A DNA stretch of 64,000 nucleotides from Abditibacteriaceae bacterium (GTDB lineage: Bacteria; Armatimonadota; Abditibacteriia; Abditibacteriales; Abditibacteriaceae). The DNA lies in the NCBI GenBank assembly GCA_019239895.1, contig JAFAZH010000036.1, positions 62,001-126,000 of the forward strand, written 5' to 3'. Made by a program: the position numbers and the translations under genes. A model generated the notes under the pieces. It worked only from the letters and a program-made list of their open reading frames with translations, searched no databases and was not told the DNA's origin. Positions 25,690-34,353 of the stretch are shown here, one piece after another (position 1 is the stretch's first letter; each line of letters starts with the position of its first letter).

Positions 25690-26967
25690 ATGATGCGTCA
25701 ATTTACAGCAGCCCTTAGCGGGCTGTTTTTGCTTCTTTTGAGCCTGGGACATCCAGCCCCGGCACAAGTTACTGACTCCCCGGTTATTGCCAACTCTGAT
25801 ACAGTCCTCACCGGCCTGGATGTTTTAGTGCAGTCGAATTTCGCACCACTGCTTGGACGACATATCGGTTTAGTGACCAACCAGACTGGCATCACCCATG
25901 ACAGCCGTTCTGCCATAGATGTTTTTGCTCATGCGCCAGGGTTGAAACTGGTGGCTCTGTTTGGGCCAGAGCATGGAGTGCGCGGCACCGCAGCAGCGGG
26001 GCAGAATGTGAAGAATGGGCGCGATGCCAAGACGGGCTTGCCGATTTACTCGCTCTATGGCGGCACGCGCAAGCCCACAACGGCTATGCTGCGCGGCATT
26101 GATACCCTCGTCTTTGACATGCAGGATATTGGCTCGCGCTCTTATACCTACATCGCTACGATGGGGCAGTGTATGGAAGTCTGCGCCGCCCGGCATATTG
26201 CTTTTGTGGTGTTGGATCGCCCTAATCCTATCGGCGGCAACCGCGTGGAAGGCAACATCACCGAGCCGGGGTTTCGCTCGTTTGTCAGCCCTTATCCGAT
26301 TCCCTATTGTCATGGCCTGACCGTGGGTGAATTGGCGCGCATGATTAATGGGCGTGGTTATCTGCCGGGCCATGCCCACTGCACCCTGACGGTTGTGCCG
26401 ATGCAAGGCTACCGCCGCACTATGCGCCCCGAAGAAACGGGTCTGCCCTGGGTGCCGACCAGCCCGCATATTCCCTACCCCAGCAGTCCCTACTTCTATG
26501 CGGCTACAGGGATTGTCGGTGAGTTATCGGCTCTTTCGGTGGGGATTGGTACCCGTGTGCCTTTTGCCCTGGCTGGTGCGCCGGGGCTGAATGCCAACGC
26601 CTTTGCCTCCGAGTTAAACCGGCGCGGCTTGAGGGGTGTGACCTTCAAGCCCGTGCAGTGGCAACCTGATCATGGCATATATACCAGGCAAATCTGCACC
26701 GGCGTGCAAATTGTCTTAACTGACCCCAATCGCGCCGAACTCTCCCGGCTGAACTTTGAACTGATGGACGCCACGCGTCGCATCGCTCCCAGTCTGGTCT
26801 TCTTCAACGGCTCGAAAGAGCACACGCGGATGTTTGATCTCTCCTGTGGCACGAGTCAGGTGCGCCGCTTATTTCTGGCGGGCAAATCCTCGGGGCAAAT
26901 CTGGGCCACCTGGAACGCAGGCAGCGCCCGCTTCCGAGAACTCCGCAAGCCTTATTTGTTGTATTGA
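25690..26967 (+). CDS. namZ: NamZ-type exo-beta-N-acetylmuramidase (DUF1343)
   Basis: A 425-residue exported protein: signal peptide to about residue 25 (LLLLSLGHPAPAQ), then the DUF1343 core with GLVTNQTGIT (about 56-65), LFGPEHGVRGTAAAGQ (about 94-109), PIYSLYG, VFDMQDIGSRSYTYI (about 140-154) and LDRPNPIGG (about 178-186). Family members release N-acetylmuramic acid from the non-reducing end of peptidoglycan chains. Location in the envelope fits peptidoglycan recycling. Two adjacent ATG codons could serve as start. Confidence 0.9.
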   Translation: MMRQFTAALSGLFLLLLSLGHPAPAQVTDSPVIANSDTVLTGLDVLVQSNFAPLLGRHIGLVTNQTGITHDSRSAIDVFAHAPGLKLVALFGPEHGVRGTAAAGQNVKNGRDAKTGLPIYSLYGGTRKPTTAMLRGIDTLVFDMQDIGSRSYTYIATMGQCMEVCAARHIAFVVLDRPNPIGGNRVEGNITEPGFRSFVSPYPIPYCHGLTVGELARMINGRGYLPGHAHCTLTVVPMQGYRRTMRPEETGLPWVPTSPHIPYPSSPYFYAATGIVGELSALSVGIGTRVPFALAGAPGLNANAFASELNRRGLRGVTFKPVQWQPDHGIYTRQICTGVQIVLTDPNRAELSRLNFELMDATRRIAPSLVFFNGSKEHTRMFDLSCGTSQVRRLFLAGKSSGQIWATWNAGSARFRELRKPYLLY

Positions 26968-26990
26968 GGCCGTCCTCACTCTAACTGCTA

Positions 26991-27144
26991 AATTAAAGAA
27001 CCACAGAGACACAGAGGCACAGAGAAGAAAGAGATGGGAGGCTGGGAGTTTGTGGGACAACCGACTCATGCCCAGACTCCCACCCTTCCATACCCACTTA
27101 CTTTCTCAATTTCTGTGCCTCTGTGTCTCTGTGGTTCTTTAATT
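26991..27144. repeat. Long inverted repeat (CCACAGAGACACAGAGGCAC family, copy 2)
   Basis: The arms AATTAAAGAACCACAGAGAC (continuing to 27025) and the inverse at 27111-27144 differ at one place or so. The TAA stop codon of the catalase gene (27139-27141) is part of the right arm. Confidence 0.9.
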
Positions 27145-28809
27145 TGCCCCGACCGCAGCTTCGCCACTGGCGACTGGCGAAGTAATAGAATCGGCTTTGG
27201 GGTCGTTGTGGCCGTTGCTGCTGGCGACACCATTGGGGCTGGAACCTGTTGCTTGCCCCGGCACACTAATGCCCAAGCCTTCAGCCACGCGTCGTCCGTA
27301 TTCTTGATCGCACTGCGAGAGCATGGAGACCATGCGATCCTGAATTTCGCGGGTGCAGGGTTTCAAGCCAGAAACGAGATTAGAAATCAGGTCGTCGCGC
27401 TCCCAGTCTTCAAAGGCGCGGTAACGTTCGCCTGCTTGCTGGAAGTTATTCTCGCGGTCAATCTTCTGGCGCACGAGTTGGCCTTCCACCTGGGGCGTAT
27501 GATCCTCGCCTGCCGCTGTCGCTTCCTTGAGTCCACCTAAGCTCGATGGCTCATAATTGACGTGGGGGTTAGCGCCTTCGGCCAAGTCCACATGATAGGT
27601 CATCTGACCATCGCGCTGGTTAGTGGTCGCCGCTTTCTTGGGCGCGTTGACGGGCAGTTGCAAGTAGTTGGGGCCGACGCGGTAACGCTGCGTATCGGAA
27701 TAAGACAGGGTGCGGCCTTGCAGCATTTTGTCGTCGGAGAAGTCGAGGCCATCCACTAAGACGCCGGTGCCAAACGCCACTTGCTCGACTTCCGCGAAGT
27801 AGTTCTCCGGGTTCTTGTTCAGCACCATCTTGCCAACCGGCAGCAAGGGAAACTTGTCTTCAGGCCAGATTTTGGTGTCGTCGAGCGGATCGAAATCGAG
27901 TTCGGGATGCTCGTCGTCCGACATAATCTGCACGCAGAATTCCCATTCGGGATACTCGCCGCGTTCGATGGCGGCATAGAGGTCTTGCGTGGCATGGTTA
28001 AAGTTCTTGCCCTGAATTTGATTCGCCTGCTCCTGGGTGAGACCTTTCACTCCCTGCTTGGGCACCCAGTGATACTTGATGAGCACCCCTTCGCCCGCCT
28101 CGTTATACCACTTATAGGTATTAACGCCTGACCCTTCCATAAAGCGATAGCTGGCCGGAATGCCCCACGGACTAAACACAAAGGTAATCATGTGCATGGA
28201 TTCCGGGGTCTGGCTGATAAAATCGAAGATGCGGCGCGAGTCCTGGATATTGGTGACCGGGTCGGGCTTAAAGGCGTGAATGACATCCGGGAACTTGATC
28301 GCATCGCGGATAAAGAACACCTTCAAGTTGTTGCCAACTAAGTCCCAGTTGCCGTCTTCGGTGTAGAACTTGACGGCAAAGCCGCGCGGGTCACGCAATG
28401 TTTCGGGGGAAGTGCCGCCGTGGGCCACGGTCGAAAAGCGGATAAATAGCGGAGTGCGCTTGCCCTTTTCCTGAAACAGCTTGGCGCGGGTATATTTGGA
28501 GATTGGCTCACCGCCCACGGTGCCGTAAGCTTCAAAATAGCCGTGCGCCCCGGCACCACGCGCATGAACCACCCGTTCGGGAATGCGCTCGCGGTCGAAG
28601 TGCGTGATCTTTTCGATGAACTGGTAGTTTTCCAGGGTCGCCGGGCCGCGCCTGCCGACCGTGCGCATACTCTGGTTGTTGGTGACAGGGTGCCCCTGCC
28701 GTGTGGTCAGGGTGCCGGTTGTGGCCGAACCTGCTTTGTCGTTAACCGTGCCCTGGGCCAACCCATCCGCCAGTTGATTAATCAAGGCGTCATCTGCTTC
28801 TCTGCTCAT
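27139..28809 (-). CDS. Monofunctional haem catalase
   Basis: Decomposes hydrogen peroxide in the cytoplasm. The 556 residues include the active-site His block ([19 protein letters not shown], residues about 75-93), the Asn/Ser region with [38 protein letters not shown], and the haem-tyrosine region near [14 protein letters not shown] (about 370). The length fits a small-subunit catalase with a 60-residue tail. RBS AGGACAGGAAG precedes the ATG. A Fur-family gene lies upstream on the same strand, so the two are likely co-regulated. Confidence 0.93.
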   Translation of the reverse strand: MSREADDALINQLADGLAQGTVNDKAGSATTGTLTTRQGHPVTNNQSMRTVGRRGPATLENYQFIEKITHFDRERIPERVVHARGAGAHGYFEAYGTVGGEPISKYTRAKLFQEKGKRTPLFIRFSTVAHGGTSPETLRDPRGFAVKFYTEDGNWDLVGNNLKVFFIRDAIKFPDVIHAFKPDPVTNIQDSRRIFDFISQTPESMHMITFVFSPWGIPASYRFMEGSGVNTYKWYNEAGEGVLIKYHWVPKQGVKGLTQEQANQIQGKNFNHATQDLYAAIERGEYPEWEFCVQIMSDDEHPELDFDPLDDTKIWPEDKFPLLPVGKMVLNKNPENYFAEVEQVAFGTGVLVDGLDFSDDKMLQGRTLSYSDTQRYRVGPNYLQLPVNAPKKAATTNQRDGQMTYHVDLAEGANPHVNYEPSSLGGLKEATAAGEDHTPQVEGQLVRQKIDRENNFQQAGERYRAFEDWERDDLISNLVSGLKPCTREIQDRMVSMLSQCDQEYGRRVAEGLGISVPGQATGSSPNGVASSNGHNDPKADSITSPVASGEAAVGAN

Positions 28810-28838
28810 GCTTCCTGTCCTTTCATTGATGATTTATA

Positions 28839-28944
28839 ATGGGACGCTAAGCTGCGCTCCGCTAACTGCGTGCGCTATTTGAACGCCATTGTTTTTATAG
28901 CGCGTCAATAGCGCATTTATTGGCGAACGGAGTTAGCGTCCCAT
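28839..28944. repeat. 106-bp palindromic element, copy 1
   Basis: The terminal inverted repeat ATGGGACGCTAA / TTAGCGTCCCAT is perfect; inner parts (GCGCTATTTGA, TAGCGCGTCAATAGCGC) also pair. A close copy is at 39694-39797. It lies between the fur-type gene and catalase. Confidence 0.88.
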
Positions 28945-28957
28945 CTGTATCAGCCTG

Positions 28958-29398
28958 TCAAGTTGGTTCTCCCGATGGTTTTGCAGCAGTTGCCTGGCAG
29001 CGGGGACACAAGCCCCAGAATGTGACTTCGGCCTCATCCACCACAAAGCCATAAGCCGCTGAGGGTTGCAGGCAGGGGGCATCGCCGACCACGCAATCTA
29101 CGTCGTGCGTCTCGCCACACTCGCGGCACACCAGATGGTGATGATTATCGCCCACGCGCAACTCATAAAGCGCGGCACTGCCCGCTGGCTCGATGCGCCG
29201 CACTAATCCGGCCTCGCTCAAGGTGTGCAGATTGTCATAAACCGCCTGGGTGGAGAGAGTGCCCAGACGCGCCCGTGCCGCCTCCGCAATGGTCTCGGCA
29301 TTCTGGTGGGGGGTGAGGTCTTTTAACGCGGTTAGCACCGCCAGGCGGGGTGCCGTGACGCGCAACCCGGCTCGCCGCAGTCGCTGCTGCAAATCCAT
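28958..29398 (-). CDS. Fur-family repressor (PerR/FurA-like)
   Basis: A 146-residue metal-dependent regulator: winged-helix part with RVTAPRLAVLTAL and TQAVYDNLHTLSEAGLVRRI (about 50-70), then the HHHLVCRECGETHDVDC region (about 86-101) with metal-binding His and a CxxC zinc site, and a second CPRC near the end. Being directly upstream of catalase on the same strand is the typical FurA/PerR-kat pairing, so a peroxide-sensing role is likely (inference). It would control itself and catalase. Confidence 0.9.
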   Translation of the reverse strand: MDLQQRLRRAGLRVTAPRLAVLTALKDLTPHQNAETIAEAARARLGTLSTQAVYDNLHTLSEAGLVRRIEPAGSAALYELRVGDNHHHLVCRECGETHDVDCVVGDAPCLQPSAAYGFVVDEAEVTFWGLCPRCQATAAKPSGEPT

Positions 29399-29422
29399 AG
29401 TAATACGCCAACCTTTCCCCTT

Positions 29423-29450
29423 ATTATAATGCTAATCTGGAATAAGTCAA
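29423..29450 (-). promoter_or_regulatory. Promoter of the fur-catalase pair
   Basis: On the minus strand TTGACT is followed after 16 bases by TATAAT, 25 bases before the fur ATG. The -10 region extends into an A/T-rich ATTATAATAA string, half of a PerR-box-like sequence, suggesting autoregulation (inference). Confidence 0.75.
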
Positions 29451-29756
29451 TCCTTTGATTTAGTCCATTCAGGAATCAATAAATGATTGTTACTTGCTCC
29501 CGTAAGTTAAAGTTCACGCTCGTGATGGGCGCAATGGTTCCCCTGTGCGTCCGGGAAACGCGGAATAACGCGGAAATTAGGCCGTTGACTCGCTGCCCAC
29601 TTGCTATTAATTGCTGTTCTGCCGCGTCTCATAGTTACACCGAATGAGGACGAGTTCTAACAAAAATATATGCGGTGGACACACCGTTGTGGGGTTCAAT
29701 CCGAGCCTGTTGAAAAGATGTTGAAAACACGCCCAAAAGAGGAACACTTATTTTGA

Positions 29757-29785
29757 AGGCCAGCACACATAATGCGTGCTGGCCT
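29757..29785. terminator. Hairpin after the small gene at 29818
   Basis: The stem AGGCCAGCAC / GTGCTGGCCT has a 9-base middle. It has no proper T-run on the gene's strand, so termination is only probable. Confidence 0.5.
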
Positions 29786-29817
29786 GATTCCGTCGTAACC
29801 ACGTTCTGTTAGATGAC

Positions 29818-30039
29818 TTAAGCTCCGGCTCCCATCGCGTCCGGCCCCTTGGCCCCCGACTTTTCAGTATCTCCGGCCTTGATGTCACCGCTCTTACTAA
29901 CGATGCCCATCTGCCCCTCGGCCCCGTTACCAGTAAGCTGCTCTTCCTCCGGCCCTAAGTCATCACCAGAAAGATCGGCATCTGTTATCTGCTGCACATC
30001 TTCTTTGGTTGCATTATTTGGCCCATCTGCGCGTGGCAT
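29818..30039 (-). CDS. Small acidic hypothetical protein
   Basis: 73 residues, rich in Asp, Glu, Gly and Ala, no hydrophobic core (starts MPRADGPNNATKEDV). The start is fixed by an excellent ribosome site AAGGAGGAA 5 bases before the ATG. It looks intrinsically disordered. No family is recognised; stress-related small disordered proteins have such composition, which is only a guess. Confidence 0.7.
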   Translation of the reverse strand: MPRADGPNNATKEDVQQITDADLSGDDLGPEEEQLTGNGAEGQMGIVSKSGDIKAGDTEKSGAKGPDAMGAGA

Positions 30040-30177
30040 ATTATTCCTCCTTAAAGTCATTAAAGAGCGATGCAAAACTTGCGCCATAGTGGGTAAATAG
30101 AATTGCCAGATGTAGCAAGAATTAGATTGCTATACTGAAAACTGGAATAAAAATAACGCAGGTCTACAGAGCGTACG

Positions 30178-32499
30178 ATGAGAAAATCCCACAGAAAAGA
30201 CACCCAATCTCTTAAGTCAAAAAGCAACCACCGCCTGAAGGCTAACAACAATAAGACTTCATTCGTTCAAATCCAATCTCCATATAAAGGAATGGCGCAG
30301 CAAGAAATTATTGAGCATCATAGAGCAAAAGGTGAGGCAGCAAATTCTGTGTTCACTATAGCTTTTCAAGAACTGCAACAACTAATCAAAAGTTTAGATC
30401 CGATCCACCTTCTTTCTATGTTTGGGTTTTATGACCTGAATGTGAGCGTAACAAAAAGCGGCCAAATAGAGGACATATCGGAAGAGCGTCCTATATACCA
30501 ACCTGATGCTGAATTAGTTCAAGCAATTACATTACAAAGTTCCTGGAATGCAACTGATTGTAGACCCGTCATGCCAGAAGACTTCACTAAAATTAGGGAA
30601 TTAAATATTTCAGTTAGAAAAACATTTAACGATAGGCGTTCAGCATCTTTAGACCCATCTATGTCAATGCAGCAGATACGGCGACTGGAGACTTTAGAAG
30701 TAATGCGGAGCCAGACGCAATTACTTAGAGGTTGGGCATATCCGCAAAAGAGTAAGCGCATTTTAACGCAATTATTCATGCCTCTTGATGATGAAATTGA
30801 GCGTTCAATTGGAGTCCGAATCGAACACTTGATAGATATGTTTTTTGGAATTGTAGAAACAGTAGAGGAACGGATTGCCGCTCACAAGAATCTACTGGTT
30901 CCAATGATTCGGGCTACTACTGTCCAGTCTGCTGTTGAGGAGTATTGTCGAAGCTTTAATTTGTCCGACGAAACAGACGGGCTTACAGAATTAGTAAAGG
31001 AAAGGAATCTGAGTTTAGATGGAGTTCGCTCATTGCTTCTTAGTCACAGCGATTTAAGCCTACCCAGTATTTTTATCTTTAATGTTCAAGATTTTGCTTC
31101 TAAATATATGAAGCCAATTAACCCCTCTAAATTACAAGTAGTGCTTGAAAGCTTAGCATACTCGTTTGGAGAACTATCCACATATAACCCTGAACATTTC
31201 TTTTTAAGTAACCCTATATGGTACCACCCTTTGATCCGACTTAATGAGGATTCATTTTTCTATCCTATCGTTAATATATTTAATAGTTTCCCGATTGAGA
31301 TGACAGAAGAAGTAGTAAAACTTGATCCAGAAATTTTCAAAAAATACGAAATTTTGCGGGGGGATTTCCTTGAAGAAGAAATAGAGAAACTATTTAAATC
31401 GGCGATGCCATCTGCAAGAGTTTATCGTGGTAGCCAATGGCACGATTCTGCTGAAAACAAGGACTTTGAAAATGACATATTGGTGTTGATTGACTCTCAC
31501 TTAATTGTAGTAGAAGCAAAATCAGGTAAAGTGACAGCACCTGCTCGTCGTGGTGGCGAACAGCGGCTTCAACACACAATTCAAAAGTTACTAATTGATG
31601 CTTCCGAGCAAGCTAATCAATTTGCCAATTATTTGGAGCAGAATCGAGGAGTTCACAAGTTGCCGAATCGGAGCGGCGGAGTTCATAGAATAGACACATC
31701 TAATATTAGCAAAGTTATTCGCTTAAATATTACGTTAGATACACTGGGAACTCTCAATGCACGTTGGCCTGATTTGCAAGAAGCAGGTTTTATACCCGAA
31801 CATACTTATATCGCACCTACAATAACCCTTGCGGATTTGGAGATTATCTTTGAAATTCTGACGGGCACCTGTCAAAAACTACATTATCTCATCAGAAGAG
31901 CAGAGTTTGAAGTAAACGTGGACTATATAGCCGATGAACTTGATCTGCTTGCCTTTTATATAGAAACGGGATTTAATGTTGGAGAAGCAGAATTTGAAAA
32001 TGTTCCATTAATAATATATGGCATGTCTAAAGCATTTGATCCATATTTTATGAGCCAATTCTCTGGTGTTGAAGTATCTAAGCCTCATCCCCATATTACA
32101 AACTGGTGGCTGGATACTTTGCGGCAAATTGAGGAAAGACAACCATCACGTTGGACTGAAATGGGATATATCTTGCTTAATTTATCCTATGAGGATCAAT
32201 GCTCTTTTGAAGATCAATTCAAAAGAGTACAACGAATAGTAAAGAGTCATTGGCGCATGAAGAACCACAAAAATGTGATCCTACATACCAGTGGCCCTTC
32301 AAAGAGGCGAACCGCTTTAGCGGGTTTAGCTTACAAACAGATGACAATAGAAAAACGAAATGAATGGCTTCGGGAAGCTGGGGCCAATGTCGCATTAGAC
32401 GCGCCTTCAGATCGTGCTGTAGTTATTGGGGTGGATATTGATAGAAGTGATTATCCTTATAGTATAATCGCTTGCTTCTTGAAAGATGAAGCTGTCTAA
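30178..32499 (+). CDS. Large AT-rich protein with PD-(D/E)XK nuclease-like domain
   Basis: 773 residues, base composition clearly more A/T-rich than all neighbours, suggesting transfer. The N-terminal 400 residues are unassigned, mostly helical. At about residues 380-460 a nuclease-like core can be read: acidic helix FLEEEIEKLFKSAM, then YRGSQW, FENDILVLID (Asp) and IVVEAKSGKV (Glu-x-Lys), as in NERD-like and restriction nucleases. The C-terminal 300 residues are unknown. A later ATG at 30292, with AAAGGA in front, may be the real start. A defence or DNA-processing role is plausible but not shown. Confidence 0.75.
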   Translation: MRKSHRKDTQSLKSKSNHRLKANNNKTSFVQIQSPYKGMAQQEIIEHHRAKGEAANSVFTIAFQELQQLIKSLDPIHLLSMFGFYDLNVSVTKSGQIEDISEERPIYQPDAELVQAITLQSSWNATDCRPVMPEDFTKIRELNISVRKTFNDRRSASLDPSMSMQQIRRLETLEVMRSQTQLLRGWAYPQKSKRILTQLFMPLDDEIERSIGVRIEHLIDMFFGIVETVEERIAAHKNLLVPMIRATTVQSAVEEYCRSFNLSDETDGLTELVKERNLSLDGVRSLLLSHSDLSLPSIFIFNVQDFASKYMKPINPSKLQVVLESLAYSFGELSTYNPEHFFLSNPIWYHPLIRLNEDSFFYPIVNIFNSFPIEMTEEVVKLDPEIFKKYEILRGDFLEEEIEKLFKSAMPSARVYRGSQWHDSAENKDFENDILVLIDSHLIVVEAKSGKVTAPARRGGEQRLQHTIQKLLIDASEQANQFANYLEQNRGVHKLPNRSGGVHRIDTSNISKVIRLNITLDTLGTLNARWPDLQEAGFIPEHTYIAPTITLADLEIIFEILTGTCQKLHYLIRRAEFEVNVDYIADELDLLAFYIETGFNVGEAEFENVPLIIYGMSKAFDPYFMSQFSGVEVSKPHPHITNWWLDTLRQIEERQPSRWTEMGYILLNLSYEDQCSFEDQFKRVQRIVKSHWRMKNHKNVILHTSGPSKRRTALAGLAYKQMTIEKRNEWLREAGANVALDAPSDRAVVIGVDIDRSDYPYSIIACFLKDEAV

Positions 32500-32731
32500 G
32501 TTGGCTAATGCTGTTTGATCCTCTTTTTGCTGTGACTAAAATGTGATTTTTGTGTGATGTGTCTGTGATGGCGGCTTTCTAAAATAGTAGGTAGCCGCAA
32601 ACTCTTAATGTTGTTGCGAGAATCGGTGCGGCTATGTTAAATAGTGGGAAATAGAGTGTAAGTAGGGAACGTTAATGCGCCGATTGAATCTCTATCGTTA
32701 GACAAGAGTTAGGCGCAAAAGGAAAATCATT

Positions 32732-33265
32732 ATGAAAACAACCAAGCGTTGGATGAAAGTTGTGGCGTTGGGTGCGGCGGGAACGGCCATGCTGAGTGGC
32801 GGGCTAATGTCGCTGCATCAGGCTCGTTCCGATGAGACGTCCCAGGACAAGACGGCCCAAAAGAATGGGGCCAATGACAAAGTAGTCAAGACTGAAGCCG
32901 AGTGGAAGCGCATTCTGACGCCCATGCAATTCTATGTGCTGCGCAAACAGGGCACTGAAAGAGCAGGCACCGGGGCGTTGCTGAATAACCACGCCAAGGG
33001 CATTTATCGCTGTGCTGGCTGTGGCAAGGAGTTGTTTAGCTCCGCGACCAAGTTTGAGTCGGGCACTGGCTGGCCCAGCTTTTATGCGCCCTTGCCGGGC
33101 GGCGTCGAGACCCGTCCTGATAATAGCGATGGCGATACCCGTATCGAAGTTCTCTGTAGCCGTTGCGGTGGCCACTTGGGACACGTCTTCGATGATGGCC
33201 CTCGACCCACCGGCTTGCGTTACTGCATGAACTCGGCGGCGCTCAAGTTTGAAAAGCAACCCTAA
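32732..33265 (+). CDS. msrB: Exported peptide-methionine (R)-S-oxide reductase
   Basis: Repairs methionine-R-sulfoxide in proteins. A signal-like N-terminus ([17 protein letters not shown]) is followed by a complete Msr[21 protein letters not shown], zinc pairs CAGC (about 92-95) and CSRC (about 142-145), [10 protein letters not shown] and the catalytic Cys in RYCMNS (about 168). 177 residues including signal. msrA follows 38 bases later, so both enantiomers can be repaired outside the membrane. Confidence 0.94.
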   Translation: MKTTKRWMKVVALGAAGTAMLSGGLMSLHQARSDETSQDKTAQKNGANDKVVKTEAEWKRILTPMQFYVLRKQGTERAGTGALLNNHAKGIYRCAGCGKELFSSATKFESGTGWPSFYAPLPGGVETRPDNSDGDTRIEVLCSRCGGHLGHVFDDGPRPTGLRYCMNSAALKFEKQP

Positions 33266-33302
33266 GCTGTTGTCTGCACACGCAGTTATAAGGAGAAAAT
33301 CA

Positions 33303-33974
33303 ATGATTAATATCAAACGGTTACGGCAGGTGATTCTATCCTGTCTGCTGGCAGTTGCCGTGCTTGGCATTGCCGGGCGTTCATTGTGGAATACACCGGG
33401 CTACAGCTACACTTCGCCGCCCACTGCCCCTCAACCCGAAGGACGCGAGACGGCGACCTTTGCTGCCGGATGCTTCTGGAGCATGGAGGCTATCTTCAAG
33501 CAACTCAAGGGCGTGGATCGCGTTGAGCCAGGCTACGCTGGCGGCAAGCTCGCTAATCCCAGTTACGAGCAGGTCGAAACGGGCAGGACGGGCCATGCCG
33601 AAACGGTCAACATCACCTACGATCCCAAGGTCATTTCTTACCGTGACCTGTTGCATGTGCTGCTGATCGTGCGTGACCCTACCACGCTCAACAAGCAGGG
33701 GCCAGATGAGGGGCCACAGTATCGCTCGGTGATCTTTTATCGTAACGATGAGCAAAAGAAAGCCGCGCAGGAAGTTATTCAGGAAGCGACCAAAGCCCAC
33801 GTCTGGAACGCGCCGATTGTGACTGCCGTTACGCCTTTTACCAACTTCTATCGGGCTGAGGATTATCATTTGAACTATTATAATCTCCACCCCAACGAGC
33901 CGTATTGCCGCTACGTTATCGCGCCGGAGATTCGCGCGTTCCGCGCCCGCTTCAAGTCGAAGTTGAAGCAGTAG
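33303..33974 (+). CDS. msrA: Exported peptide-methionine (S)-S-oxide reductase
   Basis: Repairs methionine-S-sulfoxide. An N-terminal membrane/signal segment (VILSCLLAVAVLGIAG) is followed by the MsrA core: FAAGCFWSMEAIF with the catalytic Cys, GYAGG, GHAETVNITYDP, GPQYRSVIFY, and AEDYHLNYY. The start at 33303 is chosen because AAGGAG lies 7 bases before it; an earlier in-frame start at 33249 would run inside the end of msrB. About 223 residues. Confidence 0.94.
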   Translation: MINIKRLRQVILSCLLAVAVLGIAGRSLWNTPGYSYTSPPTAPQPEGRETATFAAGCFWSMEAIFKQLKGVDRVEPGYAGGKLANPSYEQVETGRTGHAETVNITYDPKVISYRDLLHVLLIVRDPTTLNKQGPDEGPQYRSVIFYRNDEQKKAAQEVIQEATKAHVWNAPIVTAVTPFTNFYRAEDYHLNYYNLHPNEPYCRYVIAPEIRAFRARFKSKLKQ

Positions 33975-34002
33975 ACCTGACCCCTTCTACAGGGCACAAA
34001 TT

Positions 34003-34185
34003 CAAGATAGCCACGAAGAGGCACAAAAGTCACATAATGAGGTAGGCATTCGGCCCACGTTAGCTCAAGAGGGAGTGGTGGCCCACGTTAGCCCATTTGA
34101 GGTAGCCACTCCGCTATCGAGAAGTTCACCTCACCAGCACGCCCCCTTTCTTTTGTGACTTTTGTGCCTCTTCGTGGCTATCTTG
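34003..34185. repeat. Long inverted repeat (AGCCACGAAGAGGCACAAAAG type)
   Basis: The 32-base arms, starting CAAGATAGCCACGAAGAGGC and its inverse ending at 34185, are perfect. They occupy half of the 379-base gap between msrA and the helicase gene. Internal: GGCCCACGTTAGC twice. Nothing else is recognised in the gap. Confidence 0.92.
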
Positions 34186-34353
34186 CTCGGAGAGGGGGCG
34201 GGGGAGAGGTTTGGAACGCCTGGCAGGGTGTAGCGTCTTGAGGTATAGTAAAGAAAACGAAATTCCACTCCTTCCTAAGCTGAGTGAAGGACTCAGACCT
34301 CATGCGCGTCCGTTACCAAATGGCCCATTAGCTCCTGGGTCAATTGGTATTGT

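Larger units (their letters stand above)
29399..29817. other. Gene-free spacer upstream of fur
   Basis: 419 bases. The first ~60 hold the fur promoter. The rest has no convincing frame; a hairpin lies at 29757-29785. A T-arm-like string (GGGGTTCAATCC, 29691) does not belong to a foldable tRNA. Confidence 0.5.

Noticed and set aside
26834-27142. Open frames with NHRDTEAQRRK-type peptides
   Set aside because: These are translations of the CCACAGAGAC repeat, known as a source of false genes.
29660-29720. T-arm-like string GGGGTTCAATCC suggesting a tRNA
   Set aside because: No matching acceptor or anticodon stem around it.
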